Shown one piece after another: positions 53,384 through 61,278 of a DNA stretch of 64,000 nucleotides. The stretch covers positions 1 to 64,000 of the forward strand of contig CAJTBO010000002.1 of NCBI GenBank assembly GCA_910573755.1, written 5' to 3'. Numbering within the stretch: position 1 is the stretch's first letter; each line of letters begins with the position of its first letter. This DNA comes from Lachnospiraceae bacterium (GTDB taxonomy: Bacteria > Bacillota > Clostridia > Lachnospirales > Lachnospiraceae). Under the pieces are notes generated by a model. It worked only from the letters and a program-made list of their open reading frames with translations. It did not search any database and had not been told where the DNA came from. The position numbers were made by a program, and so were the translations under genes.

Positions 53384-54357
53384 TTATCGTAAGAAGCCCG
53401 CTCAGAATATCCTTAGGCGGAGGCGGCACGGACCTGCCTTCCTATTACGAAGAAAATGAAGGATTTCTGATTGCAGGCGCTATTAACAAGTTTGTATATA
53501 TCACCATGCATGAAAACTTTCAGGACGAGATATGGGTGAAATATTCCAGAACGGAAAAGGTACGGGATATCCGGAATCTGGAACATCCCATTTTCCGGGA
53601 GGCGATCAGCATGCTGAAGATGGGGAACGAAAGCTTTGAGATACAGTCCATGGCGGACATTCCGGCGGGGACAGGGCTTGGCTCTTCGAGCAGTTTTACG
53701 ACGGCGGTGCTGAAATGCCTGCATGAATACAAGGGGGAACTGGTAGGGACAAGGACGCTGGCGGAGGAAGCCTGCGATATTGAGATGAACCGCCTCAGGG
53801 AACCCATCGGAAAACAGGACCAGTATATAGCGGCATACGGCGGCATCAGGGCGATGTATTTCAGGAAGGACGGACATGTGGACGTGGAACCCTTGAATAT
53901 GTCAAAAGAAACCTGTTATAATCTGGAGGATAATCTGATATTATATTTTACCGGGTTTGAGCGGTCTGCCTCCCAGATCCTGATGGAGCAGGATGTCAAA
54001 ACCAAAAGTTCCGATCAGGATATGAAACGGAATCTGGATATGGTAAAACAGATGGGGCTGGACAGCAAAGCCGCCTTTGAAAAGGGGGATCTGCGGGAGT
54101 TTGCGGAAATTATGAAGCACCACTGGGAGATCAAGAAAAAACGTTCCAGTCAGATGTCGAACCCCAGGATCGATGAATGGTATGAATATGCAATAAAAAA
54201 CGGGGCGCTGGGCGGCAAGCTGATCGGAGCCGGCGGCGGCGGTTTTCTGATGTTTTACGCGGAGGACAAGGTGAGCCTTCGCAGGGCGATGAAGAAAACC
54301 GGGCTGCGGGAGGTACGGTTCCGTTTTGAAAATCAGGGGACAAGGCTGGTCTATTGA
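53380..54357 (+). CDS. hddA: D-glycero-alpha-D-manno-heptose 7-phosphate kinase
   Basis: A 325-residue GHMP-superfamily kinase: SPLRISLGGGGTDLPSYYE at the N-terminus, the ATP-binding PAGTGLGSSSSF (95-106), and GKLIGAGGGGFLMFY near the end. The LRISLGGGGTDLPSYY form is that of HddA, which phosphorylates D-glycero-D-manno-heptose 7-phosphate at C1 to the alpha-1,7-bisphosphate, rather than of galactokinase or fucokinase. The gene is followed by the phosphatase and nucleotidyltransferase for the next two steps, which supports the assignment. Confidence 0.88.
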   Translation: MIIVRSPLRISLGGGGTDLPSYYEENEGFLIAGAINKFVYITMHENFQDEIWVKYSRTEKVRDIRNLEHPIFREAISMLKMGNESFEIQSMADIPAGTGLGSSSSFTTAVLKCLHEYKGELVGTRTLAEEACDIEMNRLREPIGKQDQYIAAYGGIRAMYFRKDGHVDVEPLNMSKETCYNLEDNLILYFTGFERSASQILMEQDVKTKSSDQDMKRNLDMVKQMGLDSKAAFEKGDLREFAEIMKHHWEIKKKRSSQMSNPRIDEWYEYAIKNGALGGKLIGAGGGGFLMFYAEDKVSLRRAMKKTGLREVRFRFENQGTRLVY

Positions 54358-54412
54358 GAGACGGATACGGGAAGATATATACCGGTAAAAGGTCTCTGCG
54401 GATAATGGAGGG

Positions 54413-55795
54413 ATGATCGGATTGAAAAATGCGGCTGGCAAAACGGACGGGCCGGTGATGGAAAAACCTGCCTGTGAGGATATGCAGGTGGTGGTATTGA
54501 TGGGAGGGCTTGGCAGCAGGCTGAAGGAACAGACGCTGAACTGCCCGAAGCCGTTGGTGCCTGTTCACGGAAAGCCTTTTTTTGAATATGAACTTATGCT
54601 GTTGCTGCATGCCGGTTTTAAGAGGTTTGTCTTTCTGGTGGGCTACCGGGCAGGCATGATCGAGGAATATTTCGGAGACGGAAGCCGTTATGGCGAAGAT
54701 ATTTCCATCCGCTACAGCTACGACGGGGAAACGCTTCTGGGAACGGGCGGAGCGGTGATCCGGGCTCTGTCTCTTCTGGAAGAGGACTTTATGCTGGTTT
54801 ATGCGGATTCCTTTATGGATGTGGATTATTTTGAGATCGTGTACCGCTATTTTGCGGGAAAGGCCGCGGGCATGAAGGCGCTGATGACCGTGATGGAAAA
54901 CGCGGACCGGTTTGATAAGAGCAATGTGGTGTATAAAGACGGTGAAATAAAAGTCTATGATAAAAAAAATACCACCGCCGGAATGTCCTGTATCGATTAC
55001 GGGATAGAGGTATTTTCAAAGGAGGTATTTGCCGGACTGGCGGAAAGCCTGCAGGGGAAAGCAGCGGATCTTTCGGATATTCAGAAAAAGCTGGTGGAGG
55101 AGAAAAAGTGCATAGCCTGCGAGGAGACCAACCGGTTTTATGAGATCGGTACGCCGGCGTCGCTGGGGGAATTCACGGAATATGCCGAAAGGCGTTTTAT
55201 CGGCGCCGGCAGAGCGTGTTTTATAGACCGGGACGGCGTGATCAATGAGATCGTATTTCAGGAAGAGACGGAACAGCTTGATTCCCCTCTTCTGACCGGG
55301 GAGTTCCGCTTCCTTCCGGGTGCCGTGGAAGGGCTGAAAAAACTGTATGAAAGCGGAATGACGCTTTTTATCGTTTCCAACCAGCCGGCGGCGGCAAAGG
55401 GAAAAACGACATTGTCAAAGCTGTATGATATCAATACATTTATGGTGAAGGAACTGCTGAGGGAAGGGATCCGGATAGCGGAGGTTTCCATCTGTCCGCA
55501 TCATCCGAAGGGAAGCGAAAGAACCAGAGAGCGGTTTCTGATTCAAAAATGCGGCTGCAGAAAACCGGAGCCCGGGATGCTGCTGCAGATCATGAAAAAG
55601 TATCATATCGACAAGGCGCACTCCTGGATGATCGGAGACGCCTATACGGATATGCTGGCGGGCAGGAGCGCCGGTGTGAAGACGGCTTTTGCCGGAGACT
55701 ATAAATGCGATGTCTGCGGCAGGCTGGATTTCGTGAAGCCGGATCTGATCGGAAAGGATCTGGCTGAAATTGCGGAGAGGATACTGGAAGGTTAA
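54413..55795 (+). CDS. HddC-GmhB fusion: heptose nucleotidyltransferase plus HAD phosphatase
   Basis: A 460-residue two-domain enzyme. Residues about 25-255 are a sugar nucleotidyltransferase (LMGGLGSRLKEQTLNCPKPL, then LLGTGGAV and YADSFMD) like HddC, which makes GDP-D-glycero-alpha-D-manno-heptose. Residues about 268-455 are a HAD-IIIA phosphatase (FIDRDGVINE, SNQPAAAKG, zinc loop CPHHP with GCRKP, GDAYTDMLAG) like GmhB, which removes the C7 phosphate. Consecutive pathway steps are thus joined, in reverse order along the chain. ATG 54413 sits close to GGAGGG; TTG 54422 is an alternative start. Base specificity (GDP versus ADP) is inferred from the HddA partner. Confidence 0.85.
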   Translation: MIGLKNAAGKTDGPVMEKPACEDMQVVVLMGGLGSRLKEQTLNCPKPLVPVHGKPFFEYELMLLLHAGFKRFVFLVGYRAGMIEEYFGDGSRYGEDISIRYSYDGETLLGTGGAVIRALSLLEEDFMLVYADSFMDVDYFEIVYRYFAGKAAGMKALMTVMENADRFDKSNVVYKDGEIKVYDKKNTTAGMSCIDYGIEVFSKEVFAGLAESLQGKAADLSDIQKKLVEEKKCIACEETNRFYEIGTPASLGEFTEYAERRFIGAGRACFIDRDGVINEIVFQEETEQLDSPLLTGEFRFLPGAVEGLKKLYESGMTLFIVSNQPAAAKGKTTLSKLYDINTFMVKELLREGIRIAEVSICPHHPKGSERTRERFLIQKCGCRKPEPGMLLQIMKKYHIDKAHSWMIGDAYTDMLAGRSAGVKTAFAGDYKCDVCGRLDFVKPDLIGKDLAEIAERILEG

Positions 55796-55804
55796 GGGAA
55801 AGAG

Positions 55805-56671
55805 ATGCTGGAGGGGAAAAAGGCGCTGATCACAGGCGCGGATCAAGGACTTGGAAAAGAGATCGCAAAGGAATTTTTAAAGCAGGGAGCGTCCGTCTGT
55901 ATCTGTTCCAGAGAGGAAAACAGACTGCGGGAAACCGTAAAGGAACTGGAAGGATATCAAAAAAGCGCGGGGCAGAGGGTGATCTTTCAAAGGGCCGACG
56001 TGGGGAGCACGGAGGATCTGGACCGGCTGTATGATGCTGTCCTGCAGGAATTCGGGACGCTGGACGGTGTTGTCAATAATGCAGGAATTCAGGGGCCTAT
56101 CGGTGATACGACAAAGGTACCCTGGGAGGGGATCGAGGAAGTGGTCAGGATCAACCTGCTGGGGACCTTATACAGTATGCGGAAGGCGGTTTTGGTGTTC
56201 CGGGAGCAGAAAAAGAAAGGGCGCATCGTCAATCTTTCCGGCGGCGGCGCCACAGGGCCGAGAGAGTTTTTTATGGGATATGCCGTAGCGAAGACAGGTG
56301 TTGTTCGTGCCACGGAAACCATGGCAAAGGAGACGGAACAGGACGGAATCTGTATCAATGCCATAGCGCCGGGAGCAATGAACACCCGGATGCTGGAGGA
56401 AATGCTGGCGGCGGGAGAGACGGCGTTGGGAAAGAGAGCCTATGAGCAGGCGCTGGGGCAGAAGGAAAAGGGCGGCGCACCTTTAGAGAAGGCGGCGCGC
56501 CTTGCGGCGTTCCTTGTATCGGACAGGGCAGGAACGATGAGCGGACGGCTGATCAGTGCGCTCTGGGACGGCTGGGGGGATTTTGATGCCCATGCGGAGG
56601 AGATAGCGGGCAGCGATATTTATACGCTGCGCCGTATTGTACCGAAAGACAGAGGATTTCAGTGGGAATAG
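55805..56671 (+). CDS. classical short-chain dehydrogenase
   Basis: A 288-residue SDR with ITGADQGLGKEIA (cofactor loop), NNAGIQGP, NLSGGGATGP (catalytic-type Ser), and YAVAKTG (Tyr and Lys). It probably reduces or oxidises a sugar intermediate. Its position between the heptose nucleotidyltransferase and the isomerase points to a modification of the heptose, for example at C4 or C6, but this is not determined by sequence. It overlaps the possible upstream start of the next gene, consistent with tight co-expression. Confidence 0.82.
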   Translation: MLEGKKALITGADQGLGKEIAKEFLKQGASVCICSREENRLRETVKELEGYQKSAGQRVIFQRADVGSTEDLDRLYDAVLQEFGTLDGVVNNAGIQGPIGDTTKVPWEGIEEVVRINLLGTLYSMRKAVLVFREQKKKGRIVNLSGGGATGPREFFMGYAVAKTGVVRATETMAKETEQDGICINAIAPGAMNTRMLEEMLAAGETALGKRAYEQALGQKEKGGAPLEKAARLAAFLVSDRAGTMSGRLISALWDGWGDFDAHAEEIAGSDIYTLRRIVPKDRGFQWE

Positions 56672-56682
56672 AGGAGCGGAAA

Positions 56683-57255
56683 ATGGAAAAACAGGATTAT
56701 ATCGATCTTTACCTGAAGGAGACGGCAGAGATCATTGAAAAACTGGACAGGGAAGTGATCGCGGAGGCGATCGCTGTTTTAAAGCAGGTAAAAAAGGAAG
56801 AGGGCAGGCTGTTTATTCTGGGAGTAGGGGGCAGCGCCGCCAACGCCTCCCATGCGGTAAACGATTTCAGGAAGATCGGCGGGATAGAAACCTATGCGCC
56901 TACGGACAATGTGTCCGAGCTGACGGCGCGGACCAACGACGAAGGCTGGGAGAGCACCTTTGCGGAATGGCTGAAAACCTCGAGGCTCTGTGAAAAGGAT
57001 GTGCTTATGGTATTTTCCGTGGGAGGCGGCAGTGAGACGGCTTCCCTGAATATCGTGAACGCGTTGAAGCTGGCGCAGGAGAGAGGCGCAAAGATGGTCT
57101 CCGTCGTGTCGAGGGACGGCGGATATGCCGGGCAGGTTTCGGATGCCTGCATTTTGGTGCCGGTCGTATCGAAAGAGCGGATCACACCCCACGCGGAAGG
57201 ATGGCAGGGAGTGATCTGGCACCTTCTGGTCAATGCGCTGGGGGCGGTTGACTGA
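56683..57255 (+). CDS. gmhA: SIS-domain phosphoheptose isomerase-like
   Basis: A 190-residue single SIS-domain protein of the GmhA type: LGVGGSAANASHAVNDFRKI (phosphosugar-binding serines) and FSVGGGSETASLNIVNAL, with VWHLLVNAL-type helical ends. GmhA converts sedoheptulose 7-phosphate to D-glycero-D-manno-heptose 7-phosphate, the substrate of HddA, so its place beside HddA and the HddC-GmhB fusion completes that route. GAGGAG precedes ATG 56683; an upstream in-frame GTG (56662) is less likely. Confidence 0.8.
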   Translation: MEKQDYIDLYLKETAEIIEKLDREVIAEAIAVLKQVKKEEGRLFILGVGGSAANASHAVNDFRKIGGIETYAPTDNVSELTARTNDEGWESTFAEWLKTSRLCEKDVLMVFSVGGGSETASLNIVNALKLAQERGAKMVSVVSRDGGYAGQVSDACILVPVVSKERITPHAEGWQGVIWHLLVNALGAVD

Positions 57256-57377
57256 ATGGTAAAGCAGGATGATGCACGGAGAGGCTCTGCAGTTTGTCTG
57301 TGCATAAGCCGGATCATGAAAGAACAGTACAATGGGAGGGTTCTGCCGGAGAGCGGCATTGTAACCGGGAGAGAGAC

Positions 57378-58094
57378 GTGAGGATAGAGGATTTAAAAGT
57401 AGCCATATATGCGGATGGCGCGGATATAGAAAAAATGAAACAGATGAGCCGCCTGCCTTATATCAGGGGATTTACCACAAATCCCACGCTGATGAGGAAG
57501 GCGGGTGTAACGGACTATGTATCTTTTGCAAAGCAGGCGCTTGCGGAGATACCGGACCGCCCGGTATCCATGGAGGTATTTGCGGATGATTTTGAGAAAA
57601 TGGAGAAAGAAGCAAGGGAAATCTCTTCCTGGGGCGGAAACGTTTTCGTAAAGATCCCCGTTATGACTACCCGCGGGGAATCCAGTATCCCGCTGATCAG
57701 AAAGCTGTCCGCGGAGGGTCTGAAACTGAACATCACGGCGGTCTTTACCACGGAGCAGGTCCGCGGCATCGTGGATGCTTTTGCGGAGGGGACTGAAAAT
57801 ATCGTATCCGTTTTTGCGGGGCGTATTCTGGACGCTGGCGTAGACGCCGAAGAGATCATGAAGGAGGTGCTGCCCATCTGCCGCCAAAAACCCGGCACAA
57901 AACTGCTGTGGGCAAGCGTCCGGGAGGTCTTCAATATTATTCAGGCCGACCGGTGCGGTGCGGACATCATTACCGTTCCGGACGAGATTATACTGAAGTG
58001 TTCCAATCTCGGAAAAGACCTGACTGATTTTTCCCGGGAAACCGTGGAGATGTTTGTAAGAGACGGCAGGAGCCTCGGTTTTTCGATCCTGTAG
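57378..58094 (+). CDS. transaldolase family protein
   Basis: A 238-residue protein of the small transaldolase (TalC/MipB-like) group: FTTNPTLMRKAG, VFVKIPV with the Schiff-base Lys92, LNITAVFTTEQVRGI, and FAGRILDAGVD. GTG 57378 (GGGAGAGAG before it) gives the usual family length. Transaldolases make sedoheptulose 7-phosphate from fructose 6-phosphate and erythrose 4-phosphate. As the last gene of a heptose operon it may raise the local supply of the GmhA substrate. The related fructose-6-phosphate aldolase activity cannot be excluded. Confidence 0.82.
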   Translation: MRIEDLKVAIYADGADIEKMKQMSRLPYIRGFTTNPTLMRKAGVTDYVSFAKQALAEIPDRPVSMEVFADDFEKMEKEAREISSWGGNVFVKIPVMTTRGESSIPLIRKLSAEGLKLNITAVFTTEQVRGIVDAFAEGTENIVSVFAGRILDAGVDAEEIMKEVLPICRQKPGTKLLWASVREVFNIIQADRCGADIITVPDEIILKCSNLGKDLTDFSRETVEMFVRDGRSLGFSIL

Positions 58095-58096
58095 AT

Positions 58097-58174
58097 ATGA
58101 TTTCGTAGCCGGGAAGCCGGAGACTGAACCGTTACATGATTTCGCAGACGGGAAACTGAAATCGGAACCGATTC
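58097..58174. repeat. two tandem 39-bp imperfect repeats
   Basis: Units 58097-58135 and 58136-58174 both start ATGATTTCG, share CGGGAA and GAACCG blocks at the same offsets, and are followed by ATGTTTTTGCG. The block GAAGCCGGAGACTGAAC within the first unit resembles GAAGCCGAAGGCTGAAC at 43986. They lie just after the transaldolase stop. Confidence 0.6.
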
Positions 58175-58186
58175 ATGTTTTTGCGC

Positions 58187-58240
58187 AATAAAATTCCAGA
58201 CTGAAGCAGATGGCGGGCATCATTGCTTTCAAGTCTGGAA
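58187..58240 (-). terminator. terminator of the lipoprotein gene
   Basis: TTCCAGACT (58194-58202) pairs with AGTCTGGAA (58232-58240), extended by GAAGCA / TGCTTTC. On the minus strand it is followed by TTTTATT (58193-58187), 10 bases past the stop of the lipoprotein gene. Confidence 0.75.
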
Positions 58241-58249
58241 CAGATCTTA

Positions 58250-58762
58250 TCATTCTCCCAATGCCAGAAATGCCGCACTCATCGCATTGGTTGTCTGGGA
58301 ATCTCCCATTACGAACAGGATAACGTCTCCGACATTTTCCACCACAACACTTTCCGCTTCCACACAGATCCATTTTCTGGGATCGGCATGGTCTGCGATG
58401 GTCTGTTTGGCGGCTTCCATATCGGCGCCTTCCGGCAGCCTTAACAGGATACACTGATAGGGGACCACGTTTATCATCGGCAGGGAGTAAAAACCTTCCT
58501 CATATTCCACATCCGCCGTACCGATCATATATTCCGCCGATTCCGCAGGAATCTCGCCGGAATCAAAGTCAGCCATGGCATCTCTGAAATCCTGTGACAG
58601 ATCTGCGTTTTCATAGACGGAATCCATGATCTCGGAGAGGGAGCCCACCAGTTTTGCCTCGGTTTCTTCGCTGCCGGAGCCGTTCTCACCTGACTTGCCG
58701 CAGGAGACGAGCAGCATGGATGCCACTAACATGGAAAGCAGTAACATTCTTTTTTTAAACAT
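58250..58762 (-). CDS. DUF4358-type lipoprotein
   Basis: A 170-residue exported protein. The signal peptide MFKKRMLLLSMLVASMLL ends in the lipobox LVSCG, so Cys21 is the likely lipidated residue. A Gly/Ser/Glu-rich linker then leads to a ~120-residue domain like DUF4358: MIGTADVEYEEGFYSLPMIN, QCILLRLPEGADMEAAKQTI, and RKWICVEAESVVVENVGDVI. Members occur as lipoproteins in Clostridia; function unknown. AGAAAGGA lies 8 bases before the ATG. It has a good terminator and probably its own promoter. Confidence 0.82.
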   Translation of the reverse strand: MFKKRMLLLSMLVASMLLVSCGKSGENGSGSEETEAKLVGSLSEIMDSVYENADLSQDFRDAMADFDSGEIPAESAEYMIGTADVEYEEGFYSLPMINVVPYQCILLRLPEGADMEAAKQTIADHADPRKWICVEAESVVVENVGDVILFVMGDSQTTNAMSAAFLALGE

Positions 58763-58865
58763 GATATTTGTCCTTTCTTAACTTTTATTTTTACAGGTTT
58801 GCGGCATACCGGAAAAATCCTGCTTTTGCGCCCGGTTTTTTCGATTGCGCATTGCCTTCGTGTAT

Positions 58866-58893
58866 AGTATACCACAGATTTCCCGTCTGAAAA
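58866..58893 (-). promoter_or_regulatory. possible promoter of the lipoprotein gene
   Basis: On the minus strand TTTTCA (58893-58888), 16 bases, then TATACT (58871-58866), about 100 bases before the ATG at 58762. The -35 is weak. Confidence 0.4.
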
Positions 58894-58894
58894 C

Positions 58895-61234
58895 TCAGTT
58901 TGCGATCATTTCATAAAAATTTCCCGAAAACGGATCTCTGACATAATCGGTATCTTCTCTGCCCATATCGGGAATCAGGATTTCTTCCAGGATCGTTCCG
59001 TCTTCCGCGGACAGATAAAGGGTTTCCTCTTTGCGGAGGTTAAAGTCCAGCAAAAAGGCTTCCCTGCCGGCAGGGGGCCTGCTCTTTTTTCCGTAAAGGA
59101 TAAGCGAGCCGCCCGGGGAAAGTACTTTTCCGGGCAGTTTTGTTTTTTTCAGATGTTCCGCCTCATCGCTGAGATAAAGTCCGTCAAGGGATATCTCATG
59201 GCCGGAGGGATTGGAAATCTCCACCAGATCGTTTATGCCTTTGGCGTGAATGCGGGAGATGACCGGAAGGGCATCCGGCTCATCCTCTGTGACAAGCAGG
59301 ATATCCAGCACGGGATTTCCTTCTGCTTCCGCATACCCGGGAGTTCCAAACTGTTCGGGTGGAATAAAATCCTGCATATTCTGTATCGGTATCTCCAGAA
59401 GATTTTTTAGTTCACCGGAGGAAAAAGTCAGTTCCGTCTCCTTATATTGTACGCCGTTGATCAGCCAGTATGAAAAACGGTGTCCCTCGTCTACAGCGGC
59501 TTTTAGGGTAAGAGGGTTATCGGCGTAATAAATGCCGGAAAAACCGCTGCCGGCATCCTCTATGGAGTTGACGGAGATCCGTGCTCCTTCCGTACATGCG
59601 GCTTGCAGTGAATAGGGATAAAATAAAGCGTAATCCTTTTGCAGAAAGGTGTGCATATAGCCGGGACGATTCTGCGCAAAAACCAGTATGGCGGCGGTTT
59701 TGGCATTTACCGTGTCCATGGTGATGGTATCTGCGGACAGGCTTTCGATATAACGGCCAAGTTCCGGATCTCTGGAAAGGGCAAGTTCCTGCAGAGTCTG
59801 TTCGATAGACTCATAGGAGAAGGAACTGTTCATAAGATCACAGATGTCGTTTGTAAATATTTCCCGGCAGTCCTGCCTTGCCATCAGATTGCAGAAGAGC
59901 GGGGACTGGTAATTGTTCAGCAGTACGGCAATATTATCTTCTTCGCATGCATAGCCGGGGACATCGTCCGTGAGCCCGAAACCGTAATCCGTATCATAGA
60001 ACAGATAGCGGTATCTGCCGTCGAAAACCGTGTCTTCGGTGTAGGTTCCGTCCTCAGCGAAATACCGGTAGGCGCGGACGTTGTTGTAGGGCCAGTCCTT
60101 GTTGGCGATATAGATCTCCAGTGCATAATAGGCAAGATAGTTTTCCAGATCGATCCGGCTGCAGAGTTCCGCAAAGACGGTATCATCGGTCAGGTCGGCT
60201 TCGGCATAGGTATCGTAGATCTCCTGATAGTCTTCTATGGACCGGTTTTTTTCTTCGCCCTCTTCGCCTGCGGTTTTATAGAATTCCTGCAGGGTGACCC
60301 GCTCAAAGGATCCCTCTGCGGCGCCCTGAAGTTCCTCCATCTGTCCGGCGGAAAAGGGTTCCTTTACCCAGTAAAAGCCGGCATATTCTCCGTTGATGTA
60401 GACTGCGGCGGGCACATAAGGGGTGGTGAGCAAAAAGCCGTAATCCGTGGCGAGCTGCTGAAACAGCGTATCCCGCAGAAAGGCTTTGCCGAAGTCGTTG
60501 CCGCTGTTTCTGAACACAAGCCGGTTACTCCGGTCCGGGATCGTGCCGTCCGTCTCCCGCCGGGTATCCGGAAACAGGGAAAGGTGGAATTTTCCGTGAT
60601 CGTCATAGCTTTTCCGGGCAAAGAGCTGAAAGGATTTCTGCAGCTTTCCTCTGGAAAAATTGCCGAAGATACGGATGCCGCAGTTCTGGGCGGCGAGCAG
60701 GTTTCCCGTGCTGTCAAACATCTGAAAATGCACGGGCCGTTCCGAGGCTTCTCCGGTCAGAGTATAGTTTGTAAAGATGCCGTTTTCGTCTCCGTACAGA
60801 TCGTCGGGATCCCCCAGGATATTGACCACATAGACATCATATCTGGAGGAGATGAAATATCCGAGAATATAGCTGTAGCTGTAAACCTTTGAGCTGGTTC
60901 CGTCATCAAAATACAGACGGAAGCGCAGAGGATAGGATTTTTCCTTCAGGGCGGCTTTTAACGTGAGAGGGCGTTCGTATCGTATGGATGAAGAAGAAAT
61001 ACTGGAAGGTTCGGAGCCATCTGTGGTATAATAGATAATTGCATTCCGGACAGGAGTGATGCTGATCCGCAGGGAATGCCGGTAAAAACCGCTTTCATGG
61101 CTGATCACAAAGGGGAGATCCGCCGAAGCAGCGCTGTTCTTTACGGAGGGCTGCGCGTAGAGGGCGAAGCAGAGCATAAAAACAGCGGAGAGCAGAAATA
61201 TAAATTTGGACAGAAAAGGACGTATTTTTTTCAT
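58895..61234 (-). CDS. secreted CotH-kinase-like protein with lamin-tail-like domain
   Basis: A 779-residue protein with an N-terminal signal or anchor helix (MKKIRPFLSKFIFLLSAVF). A chitobiase/FN3-like module follows (about 40-125: IIYYTTDGSEPSS). A CotH-type kinase core then runs to about 540: IRIFGNFSRGKLQKSFQLFA, YINGEYAGFYWVKEPF, and YLFYDTDYGFGL as the metal-binding segment. Near the C-terminus IHAKGINDLVEISNPSGHEI looks like a lamin-tail domain. CotH proteins of spore coats phosphorylate protein; those in surface-glycan regions are poorly studied. ATG 61234 is chosen over 61252 for the signal sequence. It is divergent from the next gene, 44 bases apart. Confidence 0.8.
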   Translation of the reverse strand: MKKIRPFLSKFIFLLSAVFMLCFALYAQPSVKNSAASADLPFVISHESGFYRHSLRISITPVRNAIIYYTTDGSEPSSISSSSIRYERPLTLKAALKEKSYPLRFRLYFDDGTSSKVYSYSYILGYFISSRYDVYVVNILGDPDDLYGDENGIFTNYTLTGEASERPVHFQMFDSTGNLLAAQNCGIRIFGNFSRGKLQKSFQLFARKSYDDHGKFHLSLFPDTRRETDGTIPDRSNRLVFRNSGNDFGKAFLRDTLFQQLATDYGFLLTTPYVPAAVYINGEYAGFYWVKEPFSAGQMEELQGAAEGSFERVTLQEFYKTAGEEGEEKNRSIEDYQEIYDTYAEADLTDDTVFAELCSRIDLENYLAYYALEIYIANKDWPYNNVRAYRYFAEDGTYTEDTVFDGRYRYLFYDTDYGFGLTDDVPGYACEEDNIAVLLNNYQSPLFCNLMARQDCREIFTNDICDLMNSSFSYESIEQTLQELALSRDPELGRYIESLSADTITMDTVNAKTAAILVFAQNRPGYMHTFLQKDYALFYPYSLQAACTEGARISVNSIEDAGSGFSGIYYADNPLTLKAAVDEGHRFSYWLINGVQYKETELTFSSGELKNLLEIPIQNMQDFIPPEQFGTPGYAEAEGNPVLDILLVTEDEPDALPVISRIHAKGINDLVEISNPSGHEISLDGLYLSDEAEHLKKTKLPGKVLSPGGSLILYGKKSRPPAGREAFLLDFNLRKEETLYLSAEDGTILEEILIPDMGREDTDYVRDPFSGNFYEMIAN

Positions 61235-61278
61235 AGTGTTATCATAATACAAAATGTTGAAAAAATACAGAGCGGATT

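Noticed and set aside
59639-60892. 417-codon open frame on the plus strand
   Set aside because: It is antisense to the CotH-type gene; the minus-strand reading has a signal sequence and CotH motifs.
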